Shown in pieces: positions 8,298 through 18,109 of a stretch of DNA of 64,000 nt. The DNA is from Pseudolabrys sp. FHR47 (GTDB lineage: Bacteria > Pseudomonadota > Alphaproteobacteria > Rhizobiales > Xanthobacteraceae): assembly GCF_005153485.1 (NCBI RefSeq), contig NZ_CP039740.1, positions 1,429,001 to 1,493,000 on the forward strand, written 5' to 3'. Under the pieces are notes generated by a model. The model saw only the letters and a program-made list of their open reading frames with translations. It was not told the DNA's origin and ran no database searches. The stretch's first letter is position 1. The number at the start of each line of letters is the position of its first letter. The position numbers were made by a program, and so were the translations under genes.

Positions 8298-10048
8298 CCG
8301 ATATCGGATTCACCGCGCCGAAGAAGAAGGCGACCGAGTCTCGCTGGCAGCGTATGGTGCATACGCTGCTCTACGGCGCCAATGTCGATCGCAACGTCAA
8401 GGCCAAGGCGCGCATCGGCCTCGCCATCATCGCCTTCGTGGCGCTCTACGGCATTATCGCCGGCAAGCTCGTCATGTTCGCACTTATCAGCGAAGGCCAT
8501 GGCGGTCGCCGCGGTGTGTCGCAGGACGCGATCGCCACGGCGCGCCCGGACATCGTCGATCGTCACGGCGCCATCATCGCCACCGACGTGAAGATGCCGT
8601 CGCTGTTCGCCGAGCCGCGCCGCCTCATCGATGTCGACGAGGCGACCGAGATGCTCACCGCCGTATTGCCCGATCTCGATGCCAAGGATTTGCGCGAGCG
8701 CCTTGCCTCGAACCGCGGCTTCGCCTGGCTCAAGCGCGAACTCACGCCGGCGCAGCAGCGCGAAATCCATCGCCTCGGCCTGCCGGGCATCGGCTTCCTG
8801 ACCGAGAACAAGCGCGTCTATCCCAACGGTCCGGTGGTGTCGCACCTGATCGGCCACGTCAACGTCGACAACCAGGGCATCGCCGGCATCGAGAAATGGC
8901 TCGACGGGCAGGGCCTGGCGGCGTTGCATATGGCGGGGCTCGCCACCGATCGCTTGCAGAAGCCGGTCGAACTGGCGCTCGACCTGCGCGTCCAGTTCGC
9001 GCTACGCGACGAACTGGCCAAGGCGCGTGACAAATTCTCCGCCAAAGCGGCGGCCGGCCTGATGCTCAATGTCAACACCGGCGAGATCGTCGCCATGGCG
9101 TCGGAGCCGGACTACGACCCGAACAATCCGCGCGAGGCCAACGATCCGACCCGCATCAACCGCCTGACGACCGGCGTTTATGAAATGGGTTCGACCTTCA
9201 AGGCGCTGACCATCGCCATGGGCCTCGACTCCGGCCGCATCGGTCTCAACACCACCTTCGACGCGCGCATCCCGCTGCGCTACGGCAAGTTCACCATCAA
9301 TGACTACCACGCGCAGCGCCGCGTGCTGTCGATCCCCGAGATATTCACCTACTCGTCGAACATCGGCACGGCGCGGCTCGCGCTGTCGCTCGGCGTCGAG
9401 TATCACAAAGCCTATCTGCGCAAGATGGGGCAGCTCGATCGCTTGCGCACCGAGCTGCCGGAAAGTTCCGAACCGATCGTGCCGAAGCGCTGGGGCGAAC
9501 TGAACACCGTGACTATCGCTTTCGGCCACGGCCTGTCGGTCGCGCCGCTGCAGGCGGTCATGGGCGTCGCGGCCACGCTGAATGGCGGCCTGCTCATCCC
9601 GCCAACCTTCCTCAAGCGCACCCAGGACGAGGCGCGGGCGCTCGCCAAGCAGGTGCTCAAGCCGGAAACCTCGATCAAGATGCGCTATCTGATGCGTCTC
9701 AATGCCGAGGTCGGCAGCGCCAAGACCGCGAATGTCGACGGCTACTACATCGGCGGCAAGACCGGCACGGCGGAAAAGGTCATCAACGGCCGTTATTCGA
9801 AGACCAAGCTGCTCACCGATTTCATGGCCGTTCTGCCCGCCGACAAGCCGCAGTATCTTCTGCTGATCATGCTGGATGAACCGCAGGCCACCAAGGAAAC
9901 GCACGGCTACGCCACCGCGGGCTGGAACGCCGCGCCGACGGCGGCCAAGGTGATCGCACGCGTCGCGCCGTTGCTCGACATAGCGCCGCGTTTCGATCTG
10001 CCGAAGGCCGAACAGGCGATCCTCGTTTCCAATCAGGTGGCGCGGTGA
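8294..10048 (+). CDS. ftsI: Peptidoglycan transpeptidase FtsI (PBP3)
   Basis: A 584-residue class B penicillin-binding protein that cross-links septal peptidoglycan. There is a cytoplasmic segment, then one membrane helix (residues about 40-62), a dimerisation domain (about 80-240) and the transpeptidase domain (about 255-570). The active-site motifs are all present: SxxK as STFK at S300, SxN as SSN 354-356, and KTG 489-491. It overlaps ftsL by four bases and murE by four bases, so the operon is tightly coupled. Confidence 0.97.
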   Translation: MTDIGFTAPKKKATESRWQRMVHTLLYGANVDRNVKAKARIGLAIIAFVALYGIIAGKLVMFALISEGHGGRRGVSQDAIATARPDIVDRHGAIIATDVKMPSLFAEPRRLIDVDEATEMLTAVLPDLDAKDLRERLASNRGFAWLKRELTPAQQREIHRLGLPGIGFLTENKRVYPNGPVVSHLIGHVNVDNQGIAGIEKWLDGQGLAALHMAGLATDRLQKPVELALDLRVQFALRDELAKARDKFSAKAAAGLMLNVNTGEIVAMASEPDYDPNNPREANDPTRINRLTTGVYEMGSTFKALTIAMGLDSGRIGLNTTFDARIPLRYGKFTINDYHAQRRVLSIPEIFTYSSNIGTARLALSLGVEYHKAYLRKMGQLDRLRTELPESSEPIVPKRWGELNTVTIAFGHGLSVAPLQAVMGVAATLNGGLLIPPTFLKRTQDEARALAKQVLKPETSIKMRYLMRLNAEVGSAKTANVDGYYIGGKTGTAEKVINGRYSKTKLLTDFMAVLPADKPQYLLLIMLDEPQATKETHGYATAGWNAAPTAAKVIARVAPLLDIAPRFDLPKAEQAILVSNQVAR

Positions 10049-11493
10049 CGCTCGGTGAAATCCTGCCGGAAGCCGTCCTCGCACCGGGTTTTGCCGCTAT
10101 CGCGGTGACGGGCGTCACCTCCGACAGCCGTAAGGTGAAGCGCGGCTTTCTTTTCATCGCCATCGCCGGCAGCAAGGCGGACGGCGCGGCCTATGCCGCC
10201 AAGGCGGTGGAGGCGGGCGCGATCGCCGTTGCCGCCGAGCATAAGCCCGATGGAATGCCGCAGGGCGCGGCCTTCATTCAGGTTGATAATGCGCGGCGTG
10301 CGCTCGCGCTGGCCGCATCGAAATTCTATCCGCGTCAGCCGGGTATCATCGCTGCGGTCACCGGCACCAGCGGCAAGACATCGGTCGCCGCCTTTATGCG
10401 CGAGATCTGGGCGGCGCTGGGACAACAGGCGGCCAGCATCGGTACGGTCGGCGTGGTGTCGCCGAAAGGCGAGGTCTACGGTTCGCTCACGACGCCCGAC
10501 CCGGTCGATCTGCATCGTTCGCTCGACGAGTTGGTGGGCGAGGGCGTTACGCATCTGGCGTTGGAAGCATCGTCACACGGGCTCGATCAGCATCGCCTCG
10601 ATGGCATCCGCATTGCGGCCGGCGGCTACACCAATCTGTCGCGCGATCATCTCGATTATCACCCGACGCTGGAAGCCTATCTTTCCGCCAAGCTGCGCCT
10701 GTTCACCGATCTGATTGCCGCGAACGGCACCGCCGTGATCAATGTCGATGATGCGCACTCGCCACAGGTCGTAGCTGCGGTGCGGCAGCGCGGGCTGAAG
10801 CTGTTGGCCATAGGCAAGCGGGGCGAAGGCATCCGGATCGCCGACGTCGCCATCGACGGCTTTGCCCAACGCGTCACCTTCGAGCACGCCGGTCACATAT
10901 ATAATGTGAAGCTGCCGCTGGTCGGCGCTTTCCAAGTCTACAACGCCGCGGTGGCCGCGGGGCTTGTCATCGCCACCGGCTCGGCGCCGGCGCCAGTTTT
11001 CGCCGCGCTTGAAAAGCTCACCGGCGCCAAGGGCCGGCTCGAACTCGTCGGCGCATTCAACGGCGCACCGATTTTCATCGACTATTCGCACAAGCCGGAC
11101 GCACTGGCCAAGGCGTTGGAAGCGTTGCGGCCTTATGCCACCGGCAAGCTCGTCGTCGTGTTCGGCGCCGGCGGCGACCGCGATCCCGGCAAACGTCCGC
11201 TGATGGGCGAGGTCGCGTACAAGAACGCCGACCGCGTTATCGTCACCGATGACAATCCGCGCAGCGAAGATCCGGCCGCGATCCGCGCCGCCATTCTCGC
11301 CGCCGCACCCGGCGCGACCGAGATCGGCGACCGCGCCGCCGCTATTCGCGCCGGCATTGCGGGCCTTCAAAAGGGCGACGTGCTGGTCATCGCCGGCAAG
11401 GGTCACGAAACCGGCCAGATTGTCGGCGGAAAGACGCTGCCGTTCTCGGATCACGAGGCGGTCGAGAAGGTGGTGAAGGAATTGGGGGTATGA
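10045..11493 (+). CDS. murE: UDP-MurNAc-tripeptide synthetase MurE (meso-DAP adding)
   Basis: A 482-residue Mur ligase that adds the third residue to UDP-MurNAc-L-Ala-D-Glu using ATP in the cytoplasm. It starts with GTG overlapping the ftsI stop. The P-loop TGTSGKTS is at residues 106-113. The motif DNPR (403-406) is the signature of meso-diaminopimelate-adding enzymes, as opposed to lysine-adding ones. It has the three usual domains (uridine binding, ATPase, C-terminal Rossmann-like) at normal length. It overlaps murF by four bases. Confidence 0.97.
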   Translation: MTLGEILPEAVLAPGFAAIAVTGVTSDSRKVKRGFLFIAIAGSKADGAAYAAKAVEAGAIAVAAEHKPDGMPQGAAFIQVDNARRALALAASKFYPRQPGIIAAVTGTSGKTSVAAFMREIWAALGQQAASIGTVGVVSPKGEVYGSLTTPDPVDLHRSLDELVGEGVTHLALEASSHGLDQHRLDGIRIAAGGYTNLSRDHLDYHPTLEAYLSAKLRLFTDLIAANGTAVINVDDAHSPQVVAAVRQRGLKLLAIGKRGEGIRIADVAIDGFAQRVTFEHAGHIYNVKLPLVGAFQVYNAAVAAGLVIATGSAPAPVFAALEKLTGAKGRLELVGAFNGAPIFIDYSHKPDALAKALEALRPYATGKLVVVFGAGGDRDPGKRPLMGEVAYKNADRVIVTDDNPRSEDPAAIRAAILAAAPGATEIGDRAAAIRAGIAGLQKGDVLVIAGKGHETGQIVGGKTLPFSDHEAVEKVVKELGV

Positions 11494-12938
11494 CGTCTCT
11501 CTGGACTCTCACCGACATGGCCCGCGCCATGCGCGCCGAAACCGTTGGCGCGCCGGCGGCCGAGATCACCGGCATCTCCATCGACACCCGCACCATCGCC
11601 AAGGGCGAAGCTTTCTTCGCGCTGACCGACGTGCGCGACGGCCATGATTTCGTCGAGGCGGCGCTAAAAGGCGGCGCCACCGTTGCCGTGGTCGCGCGGT
11701 CGAAGCGCGATCGTTTCCCCGCCGATGCGCCGCTGCTGGTAGTCGATGACGTGCTCGATGGCTTGCGCGATCTGGCGCGGGCTGCGCGCGCGCGCATGAG
11801 CGCCAAGGTGATCGCCGTTACCGGCTCGGTCGGCAAGACCGGCACCAAGGAAGCGCTGCGCCTCGCGCTGTCCGCCGATGGCGAGACCCATGCCTCGGTC
11901 GCGTCGTACAACAATCACTGGGGCGTGCCGCTGTCGCTGGCGCGCTGCCCGGCCGATGTGAAATACGCGGTCTTTGAAATCGGCATGAATCATGCCGGCG
12001 AGATCACGCCGTTGACGAAACTGGTGCGCCCGCATGTCGCTATCGTCACGACGGTCGAGGCGGTGCATCTGGAATATTTCGGCTCGATCGAGAAGATCGC
12101 CGACGCCAAGGCCGAGATTTTTCTCGGCCTCGAGCCCGGTGGCGCCGCCGTCATCAACCGCGACAATTCACAATATGAACGGCTTGCCGCGGCGGCGAAA
12201 GCCGCCGGTGTCAAAAATATTGTGCGCTTCGGCGAGGATCCGTCCTGCGAGGCGCGGCTGATCCGCTTTGCGCTCCATGCCGGCATGTCGTCCGTCCATG
12301 CCGACATTCTCGGCCACGAGGTACATTACAAACTCGGCGCGCCGGGCCGGCATCTCGTGAACAACTCGCTCGCCGTGCTGGCCGCGGCGTCGCTCGCCGG
12401 TGCCGATCTGGCGTTGGCCGCGCTGGCGCTCGGCAAACTGCGCGCGCCGGCCGGCCGCGGCGCGCGATTTGCTCTGCATATCGACGGCGGCAACGCGCTG
12501 TTGATCGACGAGAGCTACAACGCCAATCCGGCCTCGATGGCGGCGGCCATCGCGCTGCTCGGTCAGGCCGAGGTCGGCAAGCTTCCAAACGGTTCTTGCG
12601 GTCGCCGTATCGCCGTGCTCGGCGACATGCTGGAACTGGGCAGCGACGGCGAAAAGCTGCACCGCGCGCTGGCGGCCGACCTCGAGGCCGCCAGGATCGA
12701 CCTCGTTTATTGCTCTGGACCGCTGATGCGATCGCTGTTTCAGGCCCTTCCCTCGGACCGCCGGGGCGGCTATGCCGGAACCGCGGCGGAGCTGGAGCCG
12801 GCCGTGCTCGGCGCTGTTCGTCCCGGTGACGCGGTGATGGTGAAGGGCTCGTTCGGCTCCAAAATGGCCCCCATCGTCAAGGCGTTAGTAAAAACCTACG
12901 CGGGCACACCGGCGCCGGAAGCGGACGCCGGAACCTGA
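11490..12938 (+). CDS. murF: UDP-MurNAc-tripeptide--D-Ala-D-Ala ligase MurF
   Basis: A 482-residue Mur ligase that joins D-alanyl-D-alanine to UDP-MurNAc-tripeptide. The P-loop is TGSVGKTG (residues 111-118). YNNHWGVPLSLAR, FEIGMNHAGEI and DESYNANPASM are family hallmarks. It starts four bases inside murE. The D-Ala-D-Ala substrate must come from a Ddl ligase encoded elsewhere, because no ddl gene lies in this cluster. A 60-base gap separates it from mraY. Confidence 0.97.
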   Translation: MTSLWTLTDMARAMRAETVGAPAAEITGISIDTRTIAKGEAFFALTDVRDGHDFVEAALKGGATVAVVARSKRDRFPADAPLLVVDDVLDGLRDLARAARARMSAKVIAVTGSVGKTGTKEALRLALSADGETHASVASYNNHWGVPLSLARCPADVKYAVFEIGMNHAGEITPLTKLVRPHVAIVTTVEAVHLEYFGSIEKIADAKAEIFLGLEPGGAAVINRDNSQYERLAAAAKAAGVKNIVRFGEDPSCEARLIRFALHAGMSSVHADILGHEVHYKLGAPGRHLVNNSLAVLAAASLAGADLALAALALGKLRAPAGRGARFALHIDGGNALLIDESYNANPASMAAAIALLGQAEVGKLPNGSCGRRIAVLGDMLELGSDGEKLHRALAADLEAARIDLVYCSGPLMRSLFQALPSDRRGGYAGTAAELEPAVLGAVRPGDAVMVKGSFGSKMAPIVKALVKTYAGTPAPEADAGT

Positions 12939-12998
12939 CGAGGTCAACAAGCGGCAAAAAGCCAACCAGCGGCAAGAGTCTGCGACAAGGCGACTGCG

Positions 12999-14084
12999 AT
13001 GTTTTACTGGCTGACCGAATTCTCCGACAAGATCTCGTTCTTCAACGTGTTCCGCTACATCACCTTCCGCACCGGCGGTGCGATCGTGACGGCGCTGGTC
13101 TTCGTCTTCCTGTTCGGCGGACCGATCATCGACATGCTGCGGCTCAAGCAGGGCCGCGGCCAGCCGATCCGCACCGACGGCCCGCAGTCGCACCTCGTCA
13201 CCAAGAAGGGCACGCCCACCATGGGCGGCCTGATGATCCTGTCGGGTCTGCTGGTGTCGACCTTGTTGTGGGCCAATCCGAAGAACCCTTACGTCTGGAT
13301 CGTGCTCGGCGTCACTTTGGCCTTCGGCCTGATCGGTTTCTACGACGACTATCTGAAGGTGACGAAGCAGACCCATGCCGGTTTCTCCGGCCGTACGCGC
13401 CTGATCGCCGAGGCGACGGTGGCGCTGATCGCGTGCCTCGCGCTCACCCATATCGGCAAGGCGCCGATGGCGACGTCGCTGACCTTTCCGTTCATCAAGG
13501 AACTGGTGATCAATCTCGGCTGGATGTTCGTCCTTCTCGGCGCCTTCGTCATCGTCGGCGCCGGCAATGCCGTGAATCTCACCGACGGTCTCGACGGCCT
13601 CGCCATCGTGCCGGTGATGATCGCGGCGGCGAGCTTCGGCCTCATCTCCTACGTTGTCGGCAACGCCCTGTTCTCCGAATATCTGCAATTGCATTACGTC
13701 GCCGGCACCGGCGAACTCGCGGTGCTGTGCGGGGCGGTCATCGGTGCGTCGCTCGGCTTCCTGTGGTTCAACGCGCCGCCGGCTTCGATCTTCATGGGCG
13801 ACACTGGTTCGCTCGCGCTGGGCGGCCTGCTCGGCACCGTCGCGGTCGCGACCAAGCATGAGATCGTGCTCGCCATCATCGGCGGCCTGTTCGTATTGGA
13901 GGCGGTGTCGGTGATCGTGCAGGTGGCCTCCTTCAAGCTCACCGGCAAGCGCGTCTTCAAGATGGCGCCGATCCATCACCATTACGAACAGATGGGCTGG
14001 ACCGAGCCGCAGATTGTCATCCGCTTCTGGATCGTCGCGGTCGTGCTCGCGCTCGCCGGACTATCGACGCTCAAGCTGCGATGA
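12999..14084 (+). CDS. mraY: Phospho-MurNAc-pentapeptide transferase MraY
   Basis: A 361-residue inner-membrane enzyme with about ten hydrophobic helices. It transfers phospho-MurNAc-pentapeptide from UDP to undecaprenyl phosphate, making lipid I. The conserved cytoplasmic loop motifs are visible: [29 protein letters not shown] (Asp pair), [13 protein letters not shown] and [12 protein letters not shown]. The length is typical. It overlaps murD by four bases. Confidence 0.98.
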   Translation: MFYWLTEFSDKISFFNVFRYITFRTGGAIVTALVFVFLFGGPIIDMLRLKQGRGQPIRTDGPQSHLVTKKGTPTMGGLMILSGLLVSTLLWANPKNPYVWIVLGVTLAFGLIGFYDDYLKVTKQTHAGFSGRTRLIAEATVALIACLALTHIGKAPMATSLTFPFIKELVINLGWMFVLLGAFVIVGAGNAVNLTDGLDGLAIVPVMIAAASFGLISYVVGNALFSEYLQLHYVAGTGELAVLCGAVIGASLGFLWFNAPPASIFMGDTGSLALGGLLGTVAVATKHEIVLAIIGGLFVLEAVSVIVQVASFKLTGKRVFKMAPIHHHYEQMGWTEPQIVIRFWIVAVVLALAGLSTLKLR

Positions 14085-15493
14085 TCCCCGTCACCACCTT
14101 TGCCGATAAGAAAGTCGCCGTGTTCGGTCTCGGCGGCTCGGGGCTGCTCACGGCGCGCGCGCTGAAAGCGGGCGGCGCGCATGTCATCGCCTATGACGAC
14201 GCGCCCTTGAAGAACGAGCAGGCCAAGGCCGCCGGCATCGAGACCGCCAACCTCGCCGATATCGACTGGACGGGTATTGCCGCGCTGGTGCTGTCGCCGG
14301 GCGTGCCGCTGACGCACCCGACGCCGCACTGGACGGTGCAGCGCGCGCATCGCGAGAATGTCGAGGTCATCGGCGACATCGAACTGTTCTGCCGCGAGCG
14401 CGCCAAGCACGGCGCGGAGTGTCCGCTGGTTGCCATCACCGGCACCAACGGCAAATCCACCACCACGGCGCTCACGGCCCATCTCATCAACCACGCCGGC
14501 CGCGATGCGCAGATGGGCGGCAATATCGGCGTGCCGGCGCTGGCGCTCGAACCTTTCGCGCCCGGTCGTCACTACGTGCTCGAAGTGTCGTCCTATCAGG
14601 TCGATCTCGCGCCCTCATTGCGGCCGACGGTCGGCATTCTCATCAATGTCTCGGCCGATCATCTCGACCGCCACGGCACCATCGAGAACTACGCCGCGAT
14701 CAAGACTCTGGTGGTGGCGCAAGCCGAACGCACCGCCATCGTCGGCGTCGATGATCGCTGGTCGCGCGAGGCCGCTGATCGCGTCGAACGCGCCGGCAAA
14801 CACGTCGAGCGCATCTCGGTCGAGGGCCCGGTGCGCGACGGTTATTTCGCCGACGGCCCGCGCATCATGCGCGCCAGTGCTGGCAAGCCGTTTCCGGCGG
14901 CGCAGCTCACGGGCATCGGCTCCTTGCGCGGCACGCACAATGCGCAGAACGCTGCTTGCGCCATCGCCGCATGCGTCGCGCTTGGGCTCGACCTGCCGGC
15001 CATTCAGAAAGGGCTCGTCTCGTTCCCCGGCCTCGCGCACCGCATGCAAGCGGTCGGCCGCAAGACAACCGCCGCCGGCCACATTCTCTATGTCAACGAC
15101 TCCAAGGCCACCAATGCCGACAGCACCTCCAAGGCGCTGGCGAGTTTCACCGACATCTTCTGGATCGCCGGCGGCAAGCCCAAGGCCGGCGGCATCGAAA
15201 GCCTGTCCGAGTTCTGGCCGCGCATCCGCAAGGCCTATCTGATCGGCGAGGCGGCTGAAGCCTTCGCCGAAACGCTTCAAGGCAAGGTCGATCACGAGAT
15301 CGACGGCGTGCTGTCGAAGGCCATCGAGGCGGCCACCCGCGACGCCGAGGCCTCCGGCCTCAAGGAGGCCGTCATTTTGTTGTCGCCGGCCTGCGCTTCG
15401 TTCGACCAGTACCCGAATTTCGAAGTGCGCGGGAAGGCGTTCGCCGACCTGGCTCTCGCGCTGCCGGGCGTTTCTTCCCTCTCCCCGCGTTAG
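14081..15493 (+). CDS. murD: UDP-MurNAc-L-alanine--D-glutamate ligase MurD
   Basis: A 470-residue Mur ligase adding D-glutamate to UDP-MurNAc-L-Ala. It has an N-terminal Rossmann-like UDP domain ([12 protein letters not shown]), the P-loop TGTNGKST (residues 120-127), and a late [19 protein letters not shown] motif typical of MurD. The last residues and the TAG stop are encoded by the left arm of a palindromic repeat (15477-15504), so the natural C-terminus seems to have been replaced at the last few residues. That region is outside the active site, and function should be kept. Confidence 0.96.
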   Translation: MIPVTTFADKKVAVFGLGGSGLLTARALKAGGAHVIAYDDAPLKNEQAKAAGIETANLADIDWTGIAALVLSPGVPLTHPTPHWTVQRAHRENVEVIGDIELFCRERAKHGAECPLVAITGTNGKSTTTALTAHLINHAGRDAQMGGNIGVPALALEPFAPGRHYVLEVSSYQVDLAPSLRPTVGILINVSADHLDRHGTIENYAAIKTLVVAQAERTAIVGVDDRWSREAADRVERAGKHVERISVEGPVRDGYFADGPRIMRASAGKPFPAAQLTGIGSLRGTHNAQNAACAIAACVALGLDLPAIQKGLVSFPGLAHRMQAVGRKTTAAGHILYVNDSKATNADSTSKALASFTDIFWIAGGKPKAGGIESLSEFWPRIRKAYLIGEAAEAFAETLQGKVDHEIDGVLSKAIEAATRDAEASGLKEAVILLSPACASFDQYPNFEVRGKAFADLALALPGVSSLSPR

Positions 15494-15613
15494 CGGGGAG
15501 AGGGTGGCGAGCGCCGGTTAGGCGCGAGCCGGGTGAGGGGCATGGCACGGCCCCTCACCCGACTTCCTCGCTAAGGCTCGGAAGTCGACCTCTCCCCGCA
15601 ATGCGGGGAGAGG
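15477..15613. repeat. Mosaic palindromic repeat between murD and ftsW
   Basis: Two hairpins flank a GC-rich core. The left hairpin is ctctccccgcgttagcgggg plus gagag (15479-15503), and the right one, tctccccgcaatgcggggag, is at 15591-15610. The core contains cgggtgaggggc and its complement gcccctcacccg. This is a short interspersed element of the type common in Hyphomicrobiales. The left arm includes the murD stop codon. Confidence 0.8.
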
Positions 15614-15681
15614 TAAAGCAGTCTTAACCGTTCCTAAACCACGACGCGTCAGCTTGAAGCCTCACGGATTCCGGGCTTCCC

Positions 15682-16827
15682 ATGATTTCGCGCGCGCAAC
15701 GCACCCCGATCGGCGAGTGGTGGTGGACGGTCGATCGCTTGACGCTCGCCGCCATCGGCGCGCTGATGCTCGCCGGCGTCGTGCTGTCGCTCGCGGCGTC
15801 GCCGCCGGTCGCTGGCCGGCTCGGGCTCGAACCGTTCTACTTCGTCAATCGCCACATCTTCTTCCTGTTTCCGACAATTGCCATTCTGCTCGGCGTCTCG
15901 TTTCTGACGCCGCGTCAGATCCGCCGGCTGTCGCTCGTCGTCTTCGCCATCAGCCTGGTCATGGTCGCGGCCACGCCATTCTTCGGTCAGGAAATCAAGG
16001 GCGCCAAACGCTGGCTGGTCATCGCCGGTGTCAATATCCAGCCGTCCGAGTTTCTCAAGCCGGCTTTCGTCATTCTCATTGCCTGGCTGTTCGGCGAGTC
16101 GGCCAAGCGTCCCGAGATGCCGGCCAACACCATCGCGCTTGCTCTCTTGCTGGCTGTGGTGGCGCTGCTCGTCATCCAGCCGGACTTCGGCCAGACCATG
16201 CTGATCGTTCTGGTGTGGAGCGCGCTGTTCTTCATGGCCGGCATGCGCGTGATCTGGATGTTCGGCATCGCCGGCGCCGCGGGCTTCGGTCTGCTGGTCG
16301 CCTATTACACCGTGCCGCATGTCACCTCGCGCATCCAGCGCTTCATGAATCCGGCGGCGGGCGACACGTTCAACATTGACGTCGCCACCGAAAGCTTCAT
16401 GCGCGGCGGCTGGTTCGGTCGCGGCCCGGGCGAGGGCACGGTGAAGCGCATGCTGCCGGAGAGCCATACCGACTTCGTGTTCTCGGTCGCGGCGGAGGAA
16501 TTCGGCGTCGCGCTATGCCTGGCGCTGGTGGCGCTGTTCTCCTTCATCGTCGTGCGCGCACTGATCCGCGCCATGCGCAACGAAGATCCTTTCTGTCGCT
16601 TCGCCGCTGCCGGCCTCACCATGCTGTTCGCCACGCAATCGGCGATCAACATGGCTGTGAACCTGCATCTCATTCCGGCCAAGGGCATGACGCTGCCCTT
16701 CATCTCTTATGGCGGCTCGTCGATGCTGTCGCTGGCTTACGGCATGGGCATGCTGCTGGCGCTGACGCGCGAACAGCCGCGCGGCGCGATGCTGACCGCG
16801 CCAGGTCTCGAGCTGCGAACGACATGA
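15682..16827 (+). CDS. ftsW: Septal peptidoglycan glycosyltransferase FtsW
   Basis: A 381-residue SEDS-family polymerase with about ten membrane helices. It polymerises lipid II at the septum with its partner FtsI. Family signatures are GAKRWLVIAGVNIQPSEFLK, the extracellular PESHTDFVFSVAAEEFG (conserved region before helix 8) and LPFISYGGSSM near the C-terminus. The start follows a palindromic repeat, and no strong ribosome site is evident (cgggcttcccatg). murG follows after a short repeat. Confidence 0.96.
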   Translation: MISRAQRTPIGEWWWTVDRLTLAAIGALMLAGVVLSLAASPPVAGRLGLEPFYFVNRHIFFLFPTIAILLGVSFLTPRQIRRLSLVVFAISLVMVAATPFFGQEIKGAKRWLVIAGVNIQPSEFLKPAFVILIAWLFGESAKRPEMPANTIALALLLAVVALLVIQPDFGQTMLIVLVWSALFFMAGMRVIWMFGIAGAAGFGLLVAYYTVPHVTSRIQRFMNPAAGDTFNIDVATESFMRGGWFGRGPGEGTVKRMLPESHTDFVFSVAAEEFGVALCLALVALFSFIVVRALIRAMRNEDPFCRFAAAGLTMLFATQSAINMAVNLHLIPAKGMTLPFISYGGSSMLSLAYGMGMLLALTREQPRGAMLTAPGLELRTT

Positions 16828-16831
16828 TATG

Positions 16832-16881
16832 ATCCGCCATCCTTCGAGGCTCGCTGCGCTCGCGCCTCAGGATGACGGATT
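16832..16881. repeat. Palindromic repeat between ftsW and murG
   Basis: An imperfect inverted repeat. atccgccatcctt is mirrored by aggatgacggat, and cgaggctcgctgcgctcgcg is internal. A related sequence occurs near 40861-40915. It lies just before the murG start and is open in the murG frame, which creates a false upstream start at 16829. Confidence 0.75.
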
Positions 16882-16894
16882 GAGAAAGCCCGGC

Positions 16895-17998
16895 ATGGCA
16901 AGCTCCACGACGAACAAACTCATCCTCCTCTGCGCCGGCGGCACCGGCGGTCATCTGTTTCCGGCGGAGTCGCTCGCCGTCGCACTGAACAGGCGCGGCG
17001 TCACCGTCGATCTGGCGACCGATACGCGCGCCGCGCATTTCGAGTTTCCCGCTCGCGAGGTTCATCTCATCCCGAGCGCGACAGTGCGCGGCCGCGATCC
17101 CGTGTCGCTGGCACGCACCGCGCTGATGCTGGGCCGCGGCACATTGAAAGCCTGGAGTGTGATCGGCCGCATAAAGCCGTCGGTGGTCGTCGGCTTTGGC
17201 GGCTATCCGACCGTGCCGCCGCTTATCGCTGCTTCCTGGCGCGGCGTGCCGACGGTTTTGCATGAGCAGAACGGTGTCATGGGCCGCGCCAACCGGCTGC
17301 TGGCCTCGCGCGTGACCGCCATCGCCACCGGCTTCCGCGTGTTCAACAAGGTCGATGACAGCCTGCGCGGCAAGTTGACCTTCACCGGCAATCCGGTGCG
17401 TCCGCTGGTGATCGAGGCATCGAAGGTGCCTTACCACGCCCTCGAGGCCGAGGGCACCTTTCGCCTGCTGGTGTTCGGCGGCAGTCAGGGCGCCCGCGTC
17501 ATGTCGGAAGTCGTGCCGGTTGCGATCGAAAAACTCGATGCGGCCTTGCGGGCGCGGCTTCACGTCGTGCAGCAGGCGCGTCCGGAGGATATCGACGCGG
17601 TCTCCGCGCACTATGACAGGCTCGGTGTGGCGCACACCTGCGCGTCGTTCTTCTCCGACTTGCCGGTGCGGATGGCGGCGGCGCATCTCGTGATATCGCG
17701 TTCGGGCGCGTCGACCGTCGCCGAACTCTCCGCCATCGGCCGCCCCGGAATTCTGGTGCCTTTACCGCACGCGCTGGATCAGGATCAGTTGGCCAACGCC
17801 GGCGTGCTGCAGGACGCTGGTGGCGCGATCCGCATCGTCCAGGCCGAGTTCACACCGGATCGGCTGGCGCAGGAACTTGAAACTCTCGCTGCCAATCCAT
17901 CCCGGCTTGGCGTTATGGCACGGGCGGCCAAGGCTTCCGGAACCGCAGACGCCGCCGAGCGGCTAGCCGATCTGGTACTTCGGGTCGCCGGTTATTAA
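16895..17998 (+). CDS. murG: UDP-GlcNAc transferase MurG (lipid II synthesis)
   Basis: A 367-residue peripheral membrane GT-B glycosyltransferase that adds GlcNAc to lipid I. The G-loop CAGGTGGHLFPAESLAVAL is near the N-terminus, followed by VVGFGGYPTVPPLIAA, LHEQNGVMGRANRLL and VFGGSQGARVMSEVVP. ISRSGASTVAELSAIGRPGILVP forms the sugar-nucleotide region. ATG 16895 is preferred to 16829 because the intervening 22 codons are repeat sequence. After murG the operon is interrupted by a histidine kinase gene instead of passing directly into murC. Confidence 0.96.
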   Translation: MASSTTNKLILLCAGGTGGHLFPAESLAVALNRRGVTVDLATDTRAAHFEFPAREVHLIPSATVRGRDPVSLARTALMLGRGTLKAWSVIGRIKPSVVVGFGGYPTVPPLIAASWRGVPTVLHEQNGVMGRANRLLASRVTAIATGFRVFNKVDDSLRGKLTFTGNPVRPLVIEASKVPYHALEAEGTFRLLVFGGSQGARVMSEVVPVAIEKLDAALRARLHVVQQARPEDIDAVSAHYDRLGVAHTCASFFSDLPVRMAAAHLVISRSGASTVAELSAIGRPGILVPLPHALDQDQLANAGVLQDAGGAIRIVQAEFTPDRLAQELETLAANPSRLGVMARAAKASGTADAAERLADLVLRVAGY

Positions 17999-18109
17999 CA
18001 GCGGCCGGCCCGAGGAACCATTTAGTGACTCAGCCGTTGCACACTTTCTGGGCTAATTTGACCTAAGAAACGTGATTGCCGTGATTGACTGGCTGCTGGG
18101 AACTTCGGG

